Shown: positions 17,569 through 27,869, counted from the first letter of the stretch. The stretch is DNA of 64,000 nucleotides from Pseudomonas protegens (GCF_013407925.2 NZ_CP060201.1:4077001-4141000), one strand, 5' to 3'. The notes: generated by a model not told the origin, from the letters alone. Program-made: numbers and translations.

Positions 17569-18324
17569 ATGGACGTGCGCCGCGTGCTGCTGGTACTGCT
17601 GGTTGTCTGGAGCTGCGGCGTCCGGGCCAACGAGTTGCAGGCGCAACCCCAGCACATTCGCATCGCCAGTGAAGAATGGAGCCAGTACACCGAAGCCAAC
17701 GGCGAAGGCCTGGCCTGGGACATTCTGCGTGAAGTGTTCGAGCCCCAAGGGGTGCGCATCGAGCGCAGCAGCGTGCCTTACACCCGTTCGGTGGGCCTGG
17801 TGCAGCGTGGTGAAGCGGATGCGCAAGTGGGCGCCTATCGCGACGAATCCCCCGGCTTGCTGTATCCGCGCTGGAACTACGACACCGACCACATCTACTC
17901 CCTGGGGCTGGCCAGCAACCCCGAGCTGACCCTGGCCAACCTCGGCAGTTACCGTCTGGTCTGGGTGCGTGGCTACAAGTACCAGGACTACCTGCCCAAT
18001 GCCCGGCGCTACAACGAGATTCGCCGGCGCATCGGCATCCTGCCGATGTTGCAGTACGGCCGGGCCGACTATTACATCGACGCCCAGACCGAGATCAGCT
18101 ATGTGCTCGGCCAAGCCCAGGACCCGAGCCAGTTCAAGGTCAGCCACCTGGCCGAGTTGCCCCTGTACCTGGGCTTTGCCGACACCCCCCGCGGCCGTGC
18201 CTTGCTTGCCTTGTACGACCGGCGCATGGAGCAGTTGGTGAAAGACGGTGTGTTGCGGCCGATCTTCCAGCGCTGGAAGCAGCCTTATCCGTTCGACGGG
18301 AGCCCGCAGCCAGCGCCCCGTTGA
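17569..18324 (+). CDS. Periplasmic solute-binding protein (SBP family 3-like)
   Basis: A 251-residue protein with a signal peptide (MDVRRVLLVLLVVWSCGVRA, cleavage before NELQ). The remainder has the bilobed amino-acid-binding-protein look: IRIASEEWSQYTEANGEGLAWDILREVFEP at the start, PYTRSVGLVQRGEADAQVGAY, and a long C-terminal RMEQLVKDGVLRPIFQRW. No transporter genes adjoin it, so it may be an orphan binding protein or a sensor ligand partner. The ligand is unknown. It lies 10 bases after pgpA. Confidence 0.82.
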   Translation: MDVRRVLLVLLVVWSCGVRANELQAQPQHIRIASEEWSQYTEANGEGLAWDILREVFEPQGVRIERSSVPYTRSVGLVQRGEADAQVGAYRDESPGLLYPRWNYDTDHIYSLGLASNPELTLANLGSYRLVWVRGYKYQDYLPNARRYNEIRRRIGILPMLQYGRADYYIDAQTEISYVLGQAQDPSQFKVSHLAELPLYLGFADTPRGRALLALYDRRMEQLVKDGVLRPIFQRWKQPYPFDGSPQPAPR

Positions 18325-18437
18325 TCAAACTTATCGATCTTTATCTCCGATAATTCAGCCTAAGCGTGCAGTGGAGGCTGCTGTTACAATGCCGCCTCTG
18401 CGAATCTCCAGTCCTCATACAGATCAGGAGCACAACA

Positions 18438-19055
18438 GTGCCCGTCGTTTTTGTTGCCGCTTCCAAGCTGCCTACGCCTTTTGCGCAATTCACCATGCAT
18501 GGTTTTCTCGATGAAGCCACCGGTCGCGAGCACGTGGTGCTCAGCCTGGGCGATATCGCCGATGGCGCGCCGGTTCTCGGCCGCCTGCACTCCGAATGCC
18601 TGACCGGCGACGCCCTGTTCAGCCAGCGTTGCGATTGCGGCTCGCAACTGGAAGCTGCCTTGCGCGCCATTGCCCGGGAAGGTCGTGGGGTGCTGCTGTA
18701 CCTGCGTCAGGAAGGGCGCGGCATTGGCCTGTTGAACAAGATCCGTGCCTACGAGCTGCAAGATGGCGGCGCCGATACCGTGGAAGCCAACGAGCGCCTG
18801 GGCTTTGCCGCGGACCAGCGTGACTACGCCATGTGCCTGCCGATGCTCGAGCATCTGGGGGTCAAGGCGTTGCGGCTGATGACCAACAACCCGCGCAAGG
18901 TCAAGGCGTTGACCGACATGGGCATCCAGGTCGCCGAGCGGGTGCCGCTGCACACCGGGCACAACCCGCACAACAAGCTGTACCTGGCGACCAAGGCCAG
19001 CAAGCTCGACCACATGATGGGCAACGAGCACCAGGGCGAGGTCGACCGCGCGTGA
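18438..19055 (+). CDS. ribA: GTP cyclohydrolase II
   Basis: A 205-residue first enzyme of riboflavin synthesis, opening GTP. Seen: zinc-binding cysteines in [23 protein letters not shown] (about residues 50-72), [11 protein letters not shown] with catalytic residues, and MTNNPRKV. The start is GTG at 18438, supported by AGGAG seven bases upstream. It is the intact counterpart of the degenerate C-terminal domain of RibBA at 13918. It is coupled by GTGA overlap to the small membrane protein gene at 19052. Confidence 0.95.
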   Translation: MPVVFVAASKLPTPFAQFTMHGFLDEATGREHVVLSLGDIADGAPVLGRLHSECLTGDALFSQRCDCGSQLEAALRAIAREGRGVLLYLRQEGRGIGLLNKIRAYELQDGGADTVEANERLGFAADQRDYAMCLPMLEHLGVKALRLMTNNPRKVKALTDMGIQVAERVPLHTGHNPHNKLYLATKASKLDHMMGNEHQGEVDRA

Positions 19056-19471
19056 CTCGGGGTCAAGTCAAGCGCCGCCTGGCCGTCAGTTGGTGGCAGT
19101 ACCTGGCCCTGGCCTTGCTGCCGCTGTTTGTGATCAACCTGGTGTTTGGTCAGGGCGAGGCGTTGATGCCTGTGCTGGCGATGCCATTCTTTATCGCCGG
19201 TACGGCCTCGATGTTCGTCAGCCTGCGTTTTTTCAACGGCTACAAGCATGCCTTGATCGCCACCGGCAAAGCCCTCGATACCCCTGAGGAGCCTGCCGCC
19301 TGGATCACCCTGGCGGCCCGTCGTCGCGCCGCCTTCCTGGCGGCATCCTTGCCCGCCTGGATCGGTGCCCTGGCAGTCTTTGTCGGCCTGGAAGCGGTGC
19401 CGCTGATGCTCCTGGCGCTGTCCACCGCGGTGCTGTTCTACCTCTACCGTATTCCTCGTCAGCTGGGCTGA
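19052..19471 (+). CDS. Small inner-membrane protein, 139 aa
   Basis: Not recognised. Four membrane helices are visible: residues about 15-30 ([16 protein letters not shown]), 33-55, 88-110 ([17 protein letters not shown]) and 112-130. A positively charged loop between helices 2 and 3 includes AARRRAA. GTG start at 19052 overlaps the ribA stop, and its own stop overlaps the next start (TGATG), so it is tightly coupled between ribA and a cobalamin-binding protein. A transport-related role is possible, but nothing in the sequence shows it. Confidence 0.72.
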   Translation: MTRGQVKRRLAVSWWQYLALALLPLFVINLVFGQGEALMPVLAMPFFIAGTASMFVSLRFFNGYKHALIATGKALDTPEEPAAWITLAARRRAAFLAASLPAWIGALAVFVGLEAVPLMLLALSTAVLFYLYRIPRQLG

Positions 19472-20268
19472 TGTGGCGCTGGCTGGCGGTCCTGTGCCTG
19501 CTGGCCGGCACTCCGGCCCTGGCGGCGCAGCGGGTGGTCAGCCTGGCACCGTCACTGTCGGAGATCGTTGTTGAGCTGGGCGCCGCCGATCGGCTGGTCG
19601 GGGTGCTGGATGCCGGCGAACGGCTGCCGGAGCTCAAGGACGTGCCCTCGGTCGGGCGTTACGGCCAGTTGGACATGGAGCGCCTGCTCAGCCTCAAGCC
19701 CGATTTGCTGCTGCTCTGGCCCGCCAGTGTCGGCCCGGCCCAGCGCGATCAGCTGGCCCGCCTGGGCATTCCCGTCTACGTTGCCGAACCCCATGATTTC
19801 CAGCAGTTGCTGGCGCAGATCGCCGAGATCGGCCAGCGCCTGGGTCGGTCCGCGGCGGCCCGGCAATTGTCCACGCAATTGAGCGCACAGTTGGCCGGGT
19901 TGCGTGAGCGCTATCACCGCGATCCCCAGTTGCCGGTGTTCTATCAAGTCTGGGATCAGCCGCTGTACACCGTGGGCGGCGGGCAGATCATCAGTGAAGC
20001 CTTGAGTGTCTGCGGGGCGCGCAATGTATTTGCCGACCAGCACCTGCCGGCGCCCCAGGTCAGCATCGAATCGGTATTGCAGCGTAATCCGCAGGCGATC
20101 CTGGCCACCGCCCAGGGGCAGCTGGATGCCTGGAAGGCCTGGCCGCAGATCGCGGCGGTGCAGCAGGGACGGTTGTTGCTGGTGAGGGACAAGGGCCTGG
20201 AACGGCCCAGCGGGCAGATGGTCGCGGCCACTGCCAAGCTCTGTGCCTTGATCGCACCTGAGCGCTGA
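19471..20268 (+). CDS. btuF: Cobalamin-binding periplasmic protein (BtuF-like)
   Basis: A 265-residue class III solute-binding protein with signal peptide (cleavage near ALAAQRVV). Seen: RVVSLAPSLSEIVVELGAADRLVGV, SVGRYGQLDMERLLSLKPDLLL, the long bridging helix (QQLLAQIAEIGQRLG), and YTVGGGQIISEALSVCGARNVF. It likely hands vitamin B12 from BtuB to an inner-membrane importer; no btuCD genes are nearby. It is convergent with btuB, which supports the B12 assignment. It could also bind another corrinoid or heme-like ligand. Confidence 0.83.
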   Translation: MWRWLAVLCLLAGTPALAAQRVVSLAPSLSEIVVELGAADRLVGVLDAGERLPELKDVPSVGRYGQLDMERLLSLKPDLLLLWPASVGPAQRDQLARLGIPVYVAEPHDFQQLLAQIAEIGQRLGRSAAARQLSTQLSAQLAGLRERYHRDPQLPVFYQVWDQPLYTVGGGQIISEALSVCGARNVFADQHLPAPQVSIESVLQRNPQAILATAQGQLDAWKAWPQIAAVQQGRLLLVRDKGLERPSGQMVAATAKLCALIAPER

Positions 20269-20271
20269 GCC

Positions 20272-20321
20272 CCTTCGCCGGCAAGCCGCGAAGGGAGGCT
20301 GCAGGCGCCGGCTTGCCGGCG
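20272..20321. repeat. Two adjacent hairpins (REP-like) between convergent btuF and btuB
   Basis: CCTTCGC/GCGAAGG arms (20272-20294) and CGCCGGC-TT-GCCGGCG (20306-20321) form two GC-rich hairpins. The CGGCAAGCC motif recurs in REP-like sequences elsewhere in the window. They may act as transcript ends for both flanking genes, although there is no T-run. Confidence 0.6.
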
Positions 20322-20325
20322 GATC

Positions 20326-22218
20326 TTACAGCTCGGGCGTCCAGGTCACGCCGAGCATCCAGGTGCGGCCTTCGCTGCGATAGCCATAGTTGTTGCTGTC
20401 GTAGTGGTAGAGCGCTCGGGAGTAGGACTGGTCGAAAAGATTGTCGAGCTTCAGGTCCAGTCTGATCTCGCGATTGACGGCCCAGCTGCTGCGCAATCCC
20501 ACCAGTCCATAGCCGCTCAGGCGCGCCTGCTTCTGTGGGGACTGATCTTCACGGCTATCGCTGACCAGTTGCCAACTGGCGCCCAGGCCCAACTGCTCGA
20601 ACTGCCGGTCCAGATCCAGGTTCAGGGTGCGCCTGGCCCGGCGAGGCAGCTGCTCTCCGCTCTGACGGTTGCGCGGGTCGATGATGGCCGCGCCAAGGCT
20701 GCTCTGCCAGCCGAACCACTCCTGTTTCAGGGCCGTTTCCAGGCCATTGATTCGCGCCGAGCCGATGTTCTCCGGGCGCTGCGCGGCGAAGTCGAAGATG
20801 ATCGCGTCCCTGATATCGGTGCGGTACACCGACGTTTCCAGGCGGCTGCTTGGCGTCAGTTGGCTGCGCCATTGCAGTTCGTAGCTTCTGGAGTGCTCCG
20901 GCTTGAGGTCCGGGTTGCTGAAGCCCGGGTAATACAGGTCGCTGAAGTTCGGTGCCCGGAAGCCTTCGCTGTAGGACAGCAGCAGGTCGTTGTCCGGATT
21001 CAGCGGCAGGGTCAGGGTGCCGCTCCAGGTGTTCTGGCTGCCGTACTGCTGGTTCTGGTCACGGCGCAGGCCCAGTTCGGTGGAGAAGCTCTGGCCTTGA
21101 AACCGATGCTGGATAAAGGCTGCGCGATTCCAGCGGTGGTCTTCGGCGAAGTACAACGGGGTGTTGTCGATGAAAAAGGTCGGACCGGTATTGAGTCGGT
21201 CCTGGTACCAGTCGGCGCCAAGGATCAGGCTGTGCTGGGCATTCAGGCGCAGATCGTTCTGCCAGGCCAGCGAGTCGCGGTAGGTGTTGAACACGCTGCG
21301 TTGGTCGCTGAGCTTATCGGGCTTGAGGTCGCGGTTCTCGCTGTGGCCCAGCTCCAGTCGCGACTGCCAGCGGTCATTGACTGTTGCATCGATAAAGCCG
21401 CTGACACTGCTGACGGTGAAGTCGGTGTAAGGGTCCTGCTCCGGGCCGAACGGTTCGTCATAACGGCTGCGGCCTCGGTTATCCAGCAGGTTGAAGCCCG
21501 CTTCCAGATCGTCGCTGAGGGCATGGCTGAGGGTGAGGCTCAGGGATTGGTTGCGGTAGCCATCGTGATCTGCATCGCTGGGGTAGGAGGCGTGGGTCCA
21601 GTCGATTCCGGCGCTTTCATCCAGGTTGGCGCCGAGGCTGAAGCGGGTCTGGGCGTCGCCGCCGGAAAGGCCCAGGCTGCGTTCCCAGGTCTGGTTGCTG
21701 CCAGCGGCGACACGCATGCGCCCATGCAGCCCCGAGTCGGCGCCGCGCCGGGTGAAGATCTGGATCACCCCGCCAATGGCGTCGCTGCCGTAGATCACCG
21801 AGCGCGAGCCACGCAGCACTTCCACCCGTTCGATCTGCTCGACGCTGATGAATTGCAGGTTGCTGTCGCCGGAGGATGAACTGCTGATGCGCTGGCCATC
21901 CACCAGCACCAGGCTCTGGGCCGAGCTGGTGCCACGAATGAAAATGTTCGGCAGGTTGCCGCGTCCGCCGCTCTGGGCAACCTGGACCCCGGGCACCCGC
22001 TGCAGCAGGTCGGTCAGGCTGGTGGGTTGCAGGCGGTCGATGTCTTCCCGGGTGAACACGGTGTTGGCGGCGCTGCTGTCGTTGCGTGCTTCCACCTGGC
22101 GGTTGGCGCTGATCAGCATCTCCGGCAGTTTCAGGGCCTGATCGCGCTCGGAGCTGTCGGCCAGCAGATCGGTGCAGGGCAGAAGGCAAAGTGGCAGGGC
22201 CAGGCGAGAGAGTTTCAT
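20326..22218 (-). CDS. btuB: TonB-dependent vitamin B12 receptor BtuB
   Basis: A 630-residue outer-membrane receptor. Seen: signal peptide, TonB-box-like LPEMLISA at about residues 31-38, plug domain with TSLTDLLQRVPGVQVAQSGGRGNLPNIFIRGTSS and VEVLRGSRSVIYGSDAIGGVIQIFT, and a barrel ending GVTWTPEL. The length and plug resemble E. coli BtuB. It sits tail to tail with the cobalamin-binding protein gene. I looked for a cobalamin riboswitch in the 119 bases between it and dxs and did not see one, so B12 repression may act differently. Confidence 0.88.
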   Translation of the reverse strand: MKLSRLALPLCLLPCTDLLADSSERDQALKLPEMLISANRQVEARNDSSAANTVFTREDIDRLQPTSLTDLLQRVPGVQVAQSGGRGNLPNIFIRGTSSAQSLVLVDGQRISSSSSGDSNLQFISVEQIERVEVLRGSRSVIYGSDAIGGVIQIFTRRGADSGLHGRMRVAAGSNQTWERSLGLSGGDAQTRFSLGANLDESAGIDWTHASYPSDADHDGYRNQSLSLTLSHALSDDLEAGFNLLDNRGRSRYDEPFGPEQDPYTDFTVSSVSGFIDATVNDRWQSRLELGHSENRDLKPDKLSDQRSVFNTYRDSLAWQNDLRLNAQHSLILGADWYQDRLNTGPTFFIDNTPLYFAEDHRWNRAAFIQHRFQGQSFSTELGLRRDQNQQYGSQNTWSGTLTLPLNPDNDLLLSYSEGFRAPNFSDLYYPGFSNPDLKPEHSRSYELQWRSQLTPSSRLETSVYRTDIRDAIIFDFAAQRPENIGSARINGLETALKQEWFGWQSSLGAAIIDPRNRQSGEQLPRRARRTLNLDLDRQFEQLGLGASWQLVSDSREDQSPQKQARLSGYGLVGLRSSWAVNREIRLDLKLDNLFDQSYSRALYHYDSNNYGYRSEGRTWMLGVTWTPEL

Positions 22219-22289
22219 GGCTATTCCATTAGCGCGGCTCGGCCTTCGCCGCAGTGTGTGAAGCCGGATAAGGAAGGGAGCAAAAGCGA

Positions 22290-22332
22290 CGCCCGCATGG
22301 CGGGCGCGCAGCAGCGGCTACAGGTAGCCGCT
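22290..22332 (-). terminator. Tandem hairpins after dxs
   Basis: Two perfect hairpins follow the dxs stop on the minus strand: AGCGGCTA/TAGCCGCT (22332-22313) and CGCCCGC/GCGGGCG (22306-22290), the second followed by a weak TTTT run. They probably end the xseB-ispA-dxs transcript before btuB. Confidence 0.5.
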
Positions 22333-22337
22333 GTGGG

Positions 22338-24239
22338 TCAAGCCAGGCCCAGCAGCGCCAGGCGCTGGCGCACCGAAGCTTCGATGCCGGCTTCGTCGAG
22401 GCCGCATTCGGCGAGCATCTGCGCCGGCTTGGCGTGCTCGACGTAGGCGTCGGGCAAGCCCAGGTGCAGGATCGGCTTGAGGATGCTTTCGCGGGCCAGG
22501 AACTCGCTGACGGCGCCACCGGCGCCGCCCATGATGGCGTTCTCTTCGATGGTCACCAGCAGTTCATGGCTGCCGGCGATCTCGCGCACCAGGGCTTCAT
22601 CCAGGGGTTTGACGAAACGCATGTCGACCACGGTGGCGTCGAGCTTTTCGGCCACTTGCAGGGCCTCGGCCAGTTGCACGCCGAATACCAGCAGGGCCAC
22701 TTGCTTGCCCTGGCGGCGGATCACGCCCTTGCCGATCTCGATCGGCTCCAGGTCCTTGTCGATCGGCGCGTTGGGGCCGGTGCCGCGCGGGTAACGCACG
22801 GCTGCCGGGCCGTTGTACAGGTGCCCGGTGCTGAGCATCTTGCGCAGCTCGTTCTCGTCGCTCGGGGTCATCACCAGCATGCCGGGGATGCAGCGCAGGT
22901 AGGACAGGTCGAAGCTGCCGGCGTGGGTCGGGCCGTCTTCGCCCACCAGGCCGGCGCGGTCGATGGCGAACAGCACGTCGAGGTTCTGCACCGCCACGTC
23001 GTGGATCAGTTGGTCGTAGCCGCGCTGCAGGAAGGTGGAGTAGATCGCCACCACCGGCTTGGCGCCTTCGCAGGCCATGCCGGCCGCCAGGGTCACCGCG
23101 TGCTGCTCGGCAATCGCCACGTCGAAATAGCGCAGCGGGAACCGCTCGCTGAAGGCCACCAGGTCCGAGCCTTCCTTCATCGCCGGGGTGATGCCCACCA
23201 GCCGCGGGTCGGCGGCGGCCATGTCGCACAGCCACTCGCCGAAGACGCCGGAATACTTCGGACCGCCGGCCTTTTTCGGCGCGGCTGCCGGAGCGTCCAG
23301 GGGCTCCAGCTTGGTGATCGCGTGGTAGCCGATCGGGTCGACTTCCGCCGGGGCGAAGCCCTTGCCCTTCTTGGTCACCACATGCAGGAACTGCGGGCCC
23401 TTGAGGTCGCGCATGTTGCGCAGGGTGGCGATCAGGGTCGGCAGGTCGTGGCCGTCGATGGGGCCGATGTAGTTCCAGCCCAGTTCTTCGAACAGGGTGC
23501 CGGGGACCAGCATGCCCTTGGCGTATTCTTCGGTGCGGCGGGCGATTTCCCAGGCACCGGGCAGGCGCGACAGCACTTTCTTGCTGCCTTCGCGCATGCT
23601 GGCGTAGGTGCGGCTGGAGAGGATCTTGGCCAGGTAGTTGGACAGCCCGCCGACATTGCGCGAGATCGACATGTCGTTGTCGTTGAGGATCACCAGCATG
23701 TTGGCGTCCACTTCCGGCGCGTGGTTCAGCGCCTCGAAGGCCATGCCCGCGGTCAGGGCGCCGTCGCCGATCACCGCGATGGCCTTGCGCTCGCTGTGCT
23801 GCAGGCGGGCGGCGATGGCCATGCCCAGCGCGGCACTGATGGAGGTGCTGGAGTGGCCGACGCCAAAGGTGTCGTACTCGCTCTCGGAGCGCCGCGGGAA
23901 GGCGGCCAGGCCGTCTTTCTGGCGCAGGCTGGCCATCTGTTCGCGACGACCGGTGAGGATCTTGTGCGGATACGCCTGGTGACCCACGTCCCACACCAGC
24001 CGGTCGTCCGGGGTGTCGAACACGTAATGCAACGCGATGGTCAGCTCGATGACGCCAAGGCCGGCACCGAAATGCCCGCCGGTCTGGCCGACCGTGTAGA
24101 GCAATTCCAGGCGCAATTCATCGGCCAGGGTTTCCAGCTCGGCTTCGCCTAACCGGCGCAGGCCGTCCGGCGTCTGGGCACGGTCGAGCAGCGGCGTGGT
24201 CGGGCGTTTGCGGGGAATCTCATGAAACGTCGTGGGCAT
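22338..24239 (-). CDS. dxs: 1-deoxy-D-xylulose-5-phosphate synthase
   Basis: A 633-residue thiamine-diphosphate enzyme for the first step of the MEP isoprenoid pathway. Seen: [15 protein letters not shown], the ThDP motif [15 protein letters not shown]...LNDND, and pyrimidine-domain motifs [15 protein letters not shown], followed by the C-terminal transketolase domain. Length matches the family. It is the third gene of xseB-ispA-dxs, the order found in many gamma-proteobacteria. Thiamine diphosphate and FPP synthase links place it functionally near thiL and ispA. Confidence 0.97.
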   Translation of the reverse strand: MPTTFHEIPRKRPTTPLLDRAQTPDGLRRLGEAELETLADELRLELLYTVGQTGGHFGAGLGVIELTIALHYVFDTPDDRLVWDVGHQAYPHKILTGRREQMASLRQKDGLAAFPRRSESEYDTFGVGHSSTSISAALGMAIAARLQHSERKAIAVIGDGALTAGMAFEALNHAPEVDANMLVILNDNDMSISRNVGGLSNYLAKILSSRTYASMREGSKKVLSRLPGAWEIARRTEEYAKGMLVPGTLFEELGWNYIGPIDGHDLPTLIATLRNMRDLKGPQFLHVVTKKGKGFAPAEVDPIGYHAITKLEPLDAPAAAPKKAGGPKYSGVFGEWLCDMAAADPRLVGITPAMKEGSDLVAFSERFPLRYFDVAIAEQHAVTLAAGMACEGAKPVVAIYSTFLQRGYDQLIHDVAVQNLDVLFAIDRAGLVGEDGPTHAGSFDLSYLRCIPGMLVMTPSDENELRKMLSTGHLYNGPAAVRYPRGTGPNAPIDKDLEPIEIGKGVIRRQGKQVALLVFGVQLAEALQVAEKLDATVVDMRFVKPLDEALVREIAGSHELLVTIEENAIMGGAGGAVSEFLARESILKPILHLGLPDAYVEHAKPAQMLAECGLDEAGIEASVRQRLALLGLA

Positions 24240-24340
24240 CAGGCGAATCGTTATAGGTATAGAAAGAGGCGGCAGTTTACCTTATGCATCGCAAGCTGCC
24301 CACGCGGAGCACTGAACTTGGCCGATATGCGGCGCGTCGA

Positions 24341-25228
24341 TCAGTGGCGCCGCTCGACGATATACCGCGCCAGCTCGCGCAGGGGCTCGGCCGCTGCGTC
24401 AAACGGACGCAGCGCATGCAGCGCCTGGTCCCGCAGCTCCAGCGCGTATTCCTTGGCCGCGGCCAGGCCCAGCAGTGCCGGGTAGGTCGGTTTATCCCGG
24501 GCGATGTCGGCGCCTTGGCGCTTGCCCAGGGTCGCGGTATCGCTTTCGACGTCGAGGATGTCGTCCTGCACCTGGAACGCCAGGCCGATAGCTTGAGCGT
24601 AGGTCTGCAGGGCCTTGAGTTCGTCTTTTTCCGCCCGGCCGCTGGCCAGGGCGCCGAGAATCACGGCGGCTTCGATCAGCGCGCCGGTCTTGTGCCGGTG
24701 CATGTACTCCAGGGCCTTCTGGTCGAGCTTGAGCCCCACCGAACCCAGGTCGATGGCCTGGCCACCGACCATGCCCGCCGGGCCTGCGGCCTGGGCCAGG
24801 GTGGTGACCATGCGCAGGCGGATCTCGGCGCTGGCGTCGCTCAGGCCCGGGTCCAGCAGGGCGCTGAAGGCCAGGCTCTGCAGGCCGTCGCCGGCGAGGA
24901 TCGCGCAGGCTTCGTCGAAGGCCTTGTGGGTGGTCGGCTGGCCGCGACGCAGATCGTCATCGTCCATCGCCGGCAGGTCGTCGTGGACCAGGGAGTAGGC
25001 GTGAATCAGTTCCACCGCGCAGGCGGCGCCGTTGGCTTGCTCGGGCCTGCCGCCCAGCGCCTCGCAGGCGGCATAGGCCAGCAGCGGGCGCACGCGCTTG
25101 CCGCCATTCATCACGCTGTAGCGCATGGCTTCATAAAGGCGGGCAAGTTCGGGGCTTGGAGCGGTGAACAGGGTGTGCAGTGCAGCGTCGACGCGGGCCT
25201 GGCTGGTGGCCTGATAAGCGGCAATCAT
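24341..25228 (-). CDS. ispA: Farnesyl diphosphate synthase
   Basis: A 295-residue trans-prenyltransferase adding isopentenyl units to give farnesyl diphosphate. Seen: first aspartate-rich motif [14 protein letters not shown] and second DDILD, plus [10 protein letters not shown] and GGKRVRP. It overlaps xseB by four bases (ATGA) and precedes dxs by 101 bases. Length is standard. Confidence 0.96.
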   Translation of the reverse strand: MIAAYQATSQARVDAALHTLFTAPSPELARLYEAMRYSVMNGGKRVRPLLAYAACEALGGRPEQANGAACAVELIHAYSLVHDDLPAMDDDDLRRGQPTTHKAFDEACAILAGDGLQSLAFSALLDPGLSDASAEIRLRMVTTLAQAAGPAGMVGGQAIDLGSVGLKLDQKALEYMHRHKTGALIEAAVILGALASGRAEKDELKALQTYAQAIGLAFQVQDDILDVESDTATLGKRQGADIARDKPTYPALLGLAAAKEYALELRDQALHALRPFDAAAEPLRELARYIVERRH

Positions 25229-25467
25229 TCTGGCTGTTCCGCATCGAAGGGCTGTTCGGCCAGTTCGCCGTCGCGCTCCAGCAGGATCTGCACCTTCTGC
25301 TCGGCCTGGGCCAGGGCCGCCTGGCAGTCACGGGTCAGGCCGATGCCTTGTTCAAAGGCGGTCAACGAGTCTTCCAGCGACAGCTCGCCGTTCTCCAGAC
25401 GCTCGACCAGGGTTTGCAGGTCGGCGAGGGATTGTTCGAAATCTAAGGCAGCTTTTTTGCGGGCCAT
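25225..25467 (-). CDS. xseB: Exodeoxyribonuclease VII small subunit
   Basis: An 80-residue helical subunit: [32 protein letters not shown] is the family signature. It joins XseA (elsewhere) to form exonuclease VII for single-stranded DNA. It is first in xseB-ispA-dxs; its stop overlaps the ispA start. About 190 bases upstream up to 25661 hold no gene and presumably contain the operon promoter; no clear hexamers were identified. Confidence 0.95.
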   Translation of the reverse strand: MARKKAALDFEQSLADLQTLVERLENGELSLEDSLTAFEQGIGLTRDCQAALAQAEQKVQILLERDGELAEQPFDAEQPE

Positions 25468-25661
25468 GGCGGCTATCCCGGTTGACGTTAAACCGGCGCG
25501 ACACTAGCAGACACCGGGGTTTCGGGCAAATGAGAAGCGCTCGCTGGCGCACCCGTACCCGGGCGCCGCGAGGCGCTCTGCGGTCCCGTGGACGGGGCGT
25601 ATGGCGGATCGGCCCTGTGGCCAAGCGACCCGGCTTGGCCTTCATTTGAGCCGTGCCTGTA

Positions 25662-26831
25662 TCAGCGGGATCCGGCCTCGGCCTCGACCGGGAACTCCCC
25701 GTTGACCTTGCTCGGTTGTACCCGCCAGGCCAGCAGCAGGGCGAACAGCGAAAACATCAGGTAGAAAGCGTTGTGGCCGTAGAGGTTCATCAATGCCCCG
25801 CTGAGCAGCGGGCCCAGGCAGGCACCGACGCCGTGGGTGGCCAGGAGCATGGCGCTCAGGGCCACGCGTTGGGGTTGCTCGATGTGGTCGTTGGCCAGGG
25901 CGACCGCCAGCGGGTAGAGGCTGAACAGCAGCAGGCCGCTGAGGCAGGCGAACAGTAGCAACCAGGAGAACGACAAGCTGAACAGCCCCCACAAAGGCAC
26001 AGTCACCAGGCACAGCAGCAGCGCACAGGCGCGGATCAGCCGCGCGCGATCCAGGCGATCCGAAAGCCAGCCGAGCGGCCACTGGCCGCACAGGCCGGCG
26101 AGGATCGCCACGGCGACAAAGGTGCCGGCCTGGGCCGTGTCCAGGCCGCTCAAGGTGATGAACACCGGTGCCAGGGCGTAGAACGAACCGACCAGCAGTC
26201 CGGTGATGAATACCGTGCTCAGGGCTTGCGGCACCCGGCGCCAGAAAAAACCGATCTGCAGCGGCGCCGCTTCCAGTTTGGCCGGGTGCAGGCGGCGGGT
26301 CAGGGCGACCGGCAACAGGCAGGCGGCGAAGCACAGGGCGACGATCAGCAGCGGCTTGAAGTCCAGCTCGGGGCGCCAGATCAGCACGCCCTGGCCAAGC
26401 ATCAGGCCCAGGGACACCGCCACCATGTAGCCGGCGAACACCGCACCGCGCTGCTGGTTGCCGGCCTGCTCGTTGAGCCAGCTCTCGATCACCATGTACT
26501 GGTTCATCATCACCAGGCCGGTGATGAAGCGCAGCGCCAGCCACAACCACAGCGCCTCGAACAGCAGGTGCAGGAGCACGATCATGGTCGCGGCACCCGC
26601 GCAGGCCACATAGGAACGGATGTGGCCCACCGCGGCGATCATCCGATGGCCGAACTTGGCGCCGCAGACCATGCCGGCGTAGTAGGCGGCGGTCAGGCCG
26701 CCGATCCACAGCTCGCCGACCCCGTCGCTGGTCAGGCGCAGGCCGATAAAACTGAAGAACAGCCCGTTGCCGGCGAGCATCAACAGGGTGGCGCAGTAGA
26801 GCGCGGGGAAGGTCAGCAGGGTCAGGTTCAT
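25662..26831 (-). CDS. MFS transporter, YcaD-like
   Basis: A 389-residue inner-membrane protein with about 12 helices. Seen: the MFS loop GAKFGHRMIAAVGHIR (helix 2-3), WLSDRLDRARLIR (helix 8-9), and ATHGVGACLGPLLSGALMN, which recall the YcaD subgroup. Substrate unknown. It follows the LysR gene by 21 bases on the same strand, so it could be cotranscribed and regulated with it. Glutamate-rich tail. Confidence 0.86.
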   Translation of the reverse strand: MNLTLLTFPALYCATLLMLAGNGLFFSFIGLRLTSDGVGELWIGGLTAAYYAGMVCGAKFGHRMIAAVGHIRSYVACAGAATMIVLLHLLFEALWLWLALRFITGLVMMNQYMVIESWLNEQAGNQQRGAVFAGYMVAVSLGLMLGQGVLIWRPELDFKPLLIVALCFAACLLPVALTRRLHPAKLEAAPLQIGFFWRRVPQALSTVFITGLLVGSFYALAPVFITLSGLDTAQAGTFVAVAILAGLCGQWPLGWLSDRLDRARLIRACALLLCLVTVPLWGLFSLSFSWLLLFACLSGLLLFSLYPLAVALANDHIEQPQRVALSAMLLATHGVGACLGPLLSGALMNLYGHNAFYLMFSLFALLLAWRVQPSKVNGEFPVEAEAGSR

Positions 26832-26852
26832 GAAGTCGTCAGGTCGGGGCGG

Positions 26853-27791
26853 TCAAGGACCGGTTTCGTGGGCGAGGTGGGTGTGTTCCAGCAGCCATTG
26901 GCGAAAGCGGCGCACGGCGGCTGGGGGATTGCGGTGGTGCGGTTGCATCAGGTTCAGGCGCCCGCGGCTGGGCATGCAGTGCGGCAGCGCGCGTTGCAGG
27001 CGTCCGGCGGCGAGTTCGTCCTGCAGCAGGCTTTCCCAGCCCAGGGCCACGCCCTGGCCCATCACCGCCGATTGCATCAGCAACTGGTAGCTGTTGGTGC
27101 GCAGGGCGTGTTGCGGGGAGTGATAGGTCGCGCCCACGGCGCTGAACCAGTCGGACCAGGTCAGCCAGTCGTGATAGTGGTCTTCGACGATCAGCAGCCG
27201 GTGTTCCTGCAGCAGGTGTTGCGGGTCGCGAATCGGTCCCTTGCGGCTCAGGTAGTCCGGGCTGCAGACGCAGATCACCTGCTCCCCGGCAAATACCGGG
27301 GTCAGCTCCAGGCCCAGGGGCGCCGGCAGCTCGTCCAGGTGATAGAACAGTCCCAGGTCGTACTCGCTGACATCCAGGTGCGACGGGCTTTCGCTGCAGA
27401 GGATGCGGATGTCCAGCTCCGGATACAGGCTCTGGAACGCAGGCAGCAGGCGCGCCAGCCAGATCGAGCTGATGGTCGGGGTGCTGGCCAGGGTCAGCTG
27501 GCGCTCGGCGCCGCGTCGGCGCAGTTCCGCCGACTCGCGGTCCAGTTCCCGCAGCAGGCGTTGGATGGTGCGAAAGTAGCGCTCCCCCGCCGGGGTCAGG
27601 CTGATGCCCAGGTTGTGGCGGTGGAACAGCGGTCGGGCGAGGTTTTCCTCCAGCCGCTTGATCTGACGGCTGACCGCGCTCTGGGTCAGGTTCAGTTCCT
27701 GGGCGGCCCGGGTAAAGCTCAAATGACGGGCCACGGCCTCGAAAGGCTGCAGGCAGTTGAGGGGGGGCAGATCGACGTTGCGATGCGACAT
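26853..27791 (-). CDS. LysR-family transcriptional regulator (GcvA-like)
   Basis: A 312-residue regulator. The N-terminal winged helix (PPLNCLQPFEAVARHLSFTRAAQELNLTQSAVSRQIKRLEENL) resembles GcvA/AmpR-like members. The C-terminal effector domain spans about 95-300. It lies between the CocE hydrolase gene (78 bases upstream, same strand) and the MFS gene. Likely targets are the BCCT-porin-hydrolase unit or the MFS gene; the effector is unknown. The intergenic hairpin at 27863-27880 spans the hydrolase stop codon. Confidence 0.88.
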   Translation of the reverse strand: MSHRNVDLPPLNCLQPFEAVARHLSFTRAAQELNLTQSAVSRQIKRLEENLARPLFHRHNLGISLTPAGERYFRTIQRLLRELDRESAELRRRGAERQLTLASTPTISSIWLARLLPAFQSLYPELDIRILCSESPSHLDVSEYDLGLFYHLDELPAPLGLELTPVFAGEQVICVCSPDYLSRKGPIRDPQHLLQEHRLLIVEDHYHDWLTWSDWFSAVGATYHSPQHALRTNSYQLLMQSAVMGQGVALGWESLLQDELAAGRLQRALPHCMPSRGRLNLMQPHHRNPPAAVRRFRQWLLEHTHLAHETGP

Positions 27792-27869
27792 GCGGGTACC
27801 AGTCTACAGGGGGCGGGCGCTGTGTCCTGCGTCCCGCCGAGTCTCGGAGATTGGGCATCCTGCCACGCT

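Noticed and set aside
22219..22337. Cobalamin riboswitch before btuB
   Set aside because: The gap is short and lacks a recognisable B12 box; it is filled by two terminator-like hairpins.
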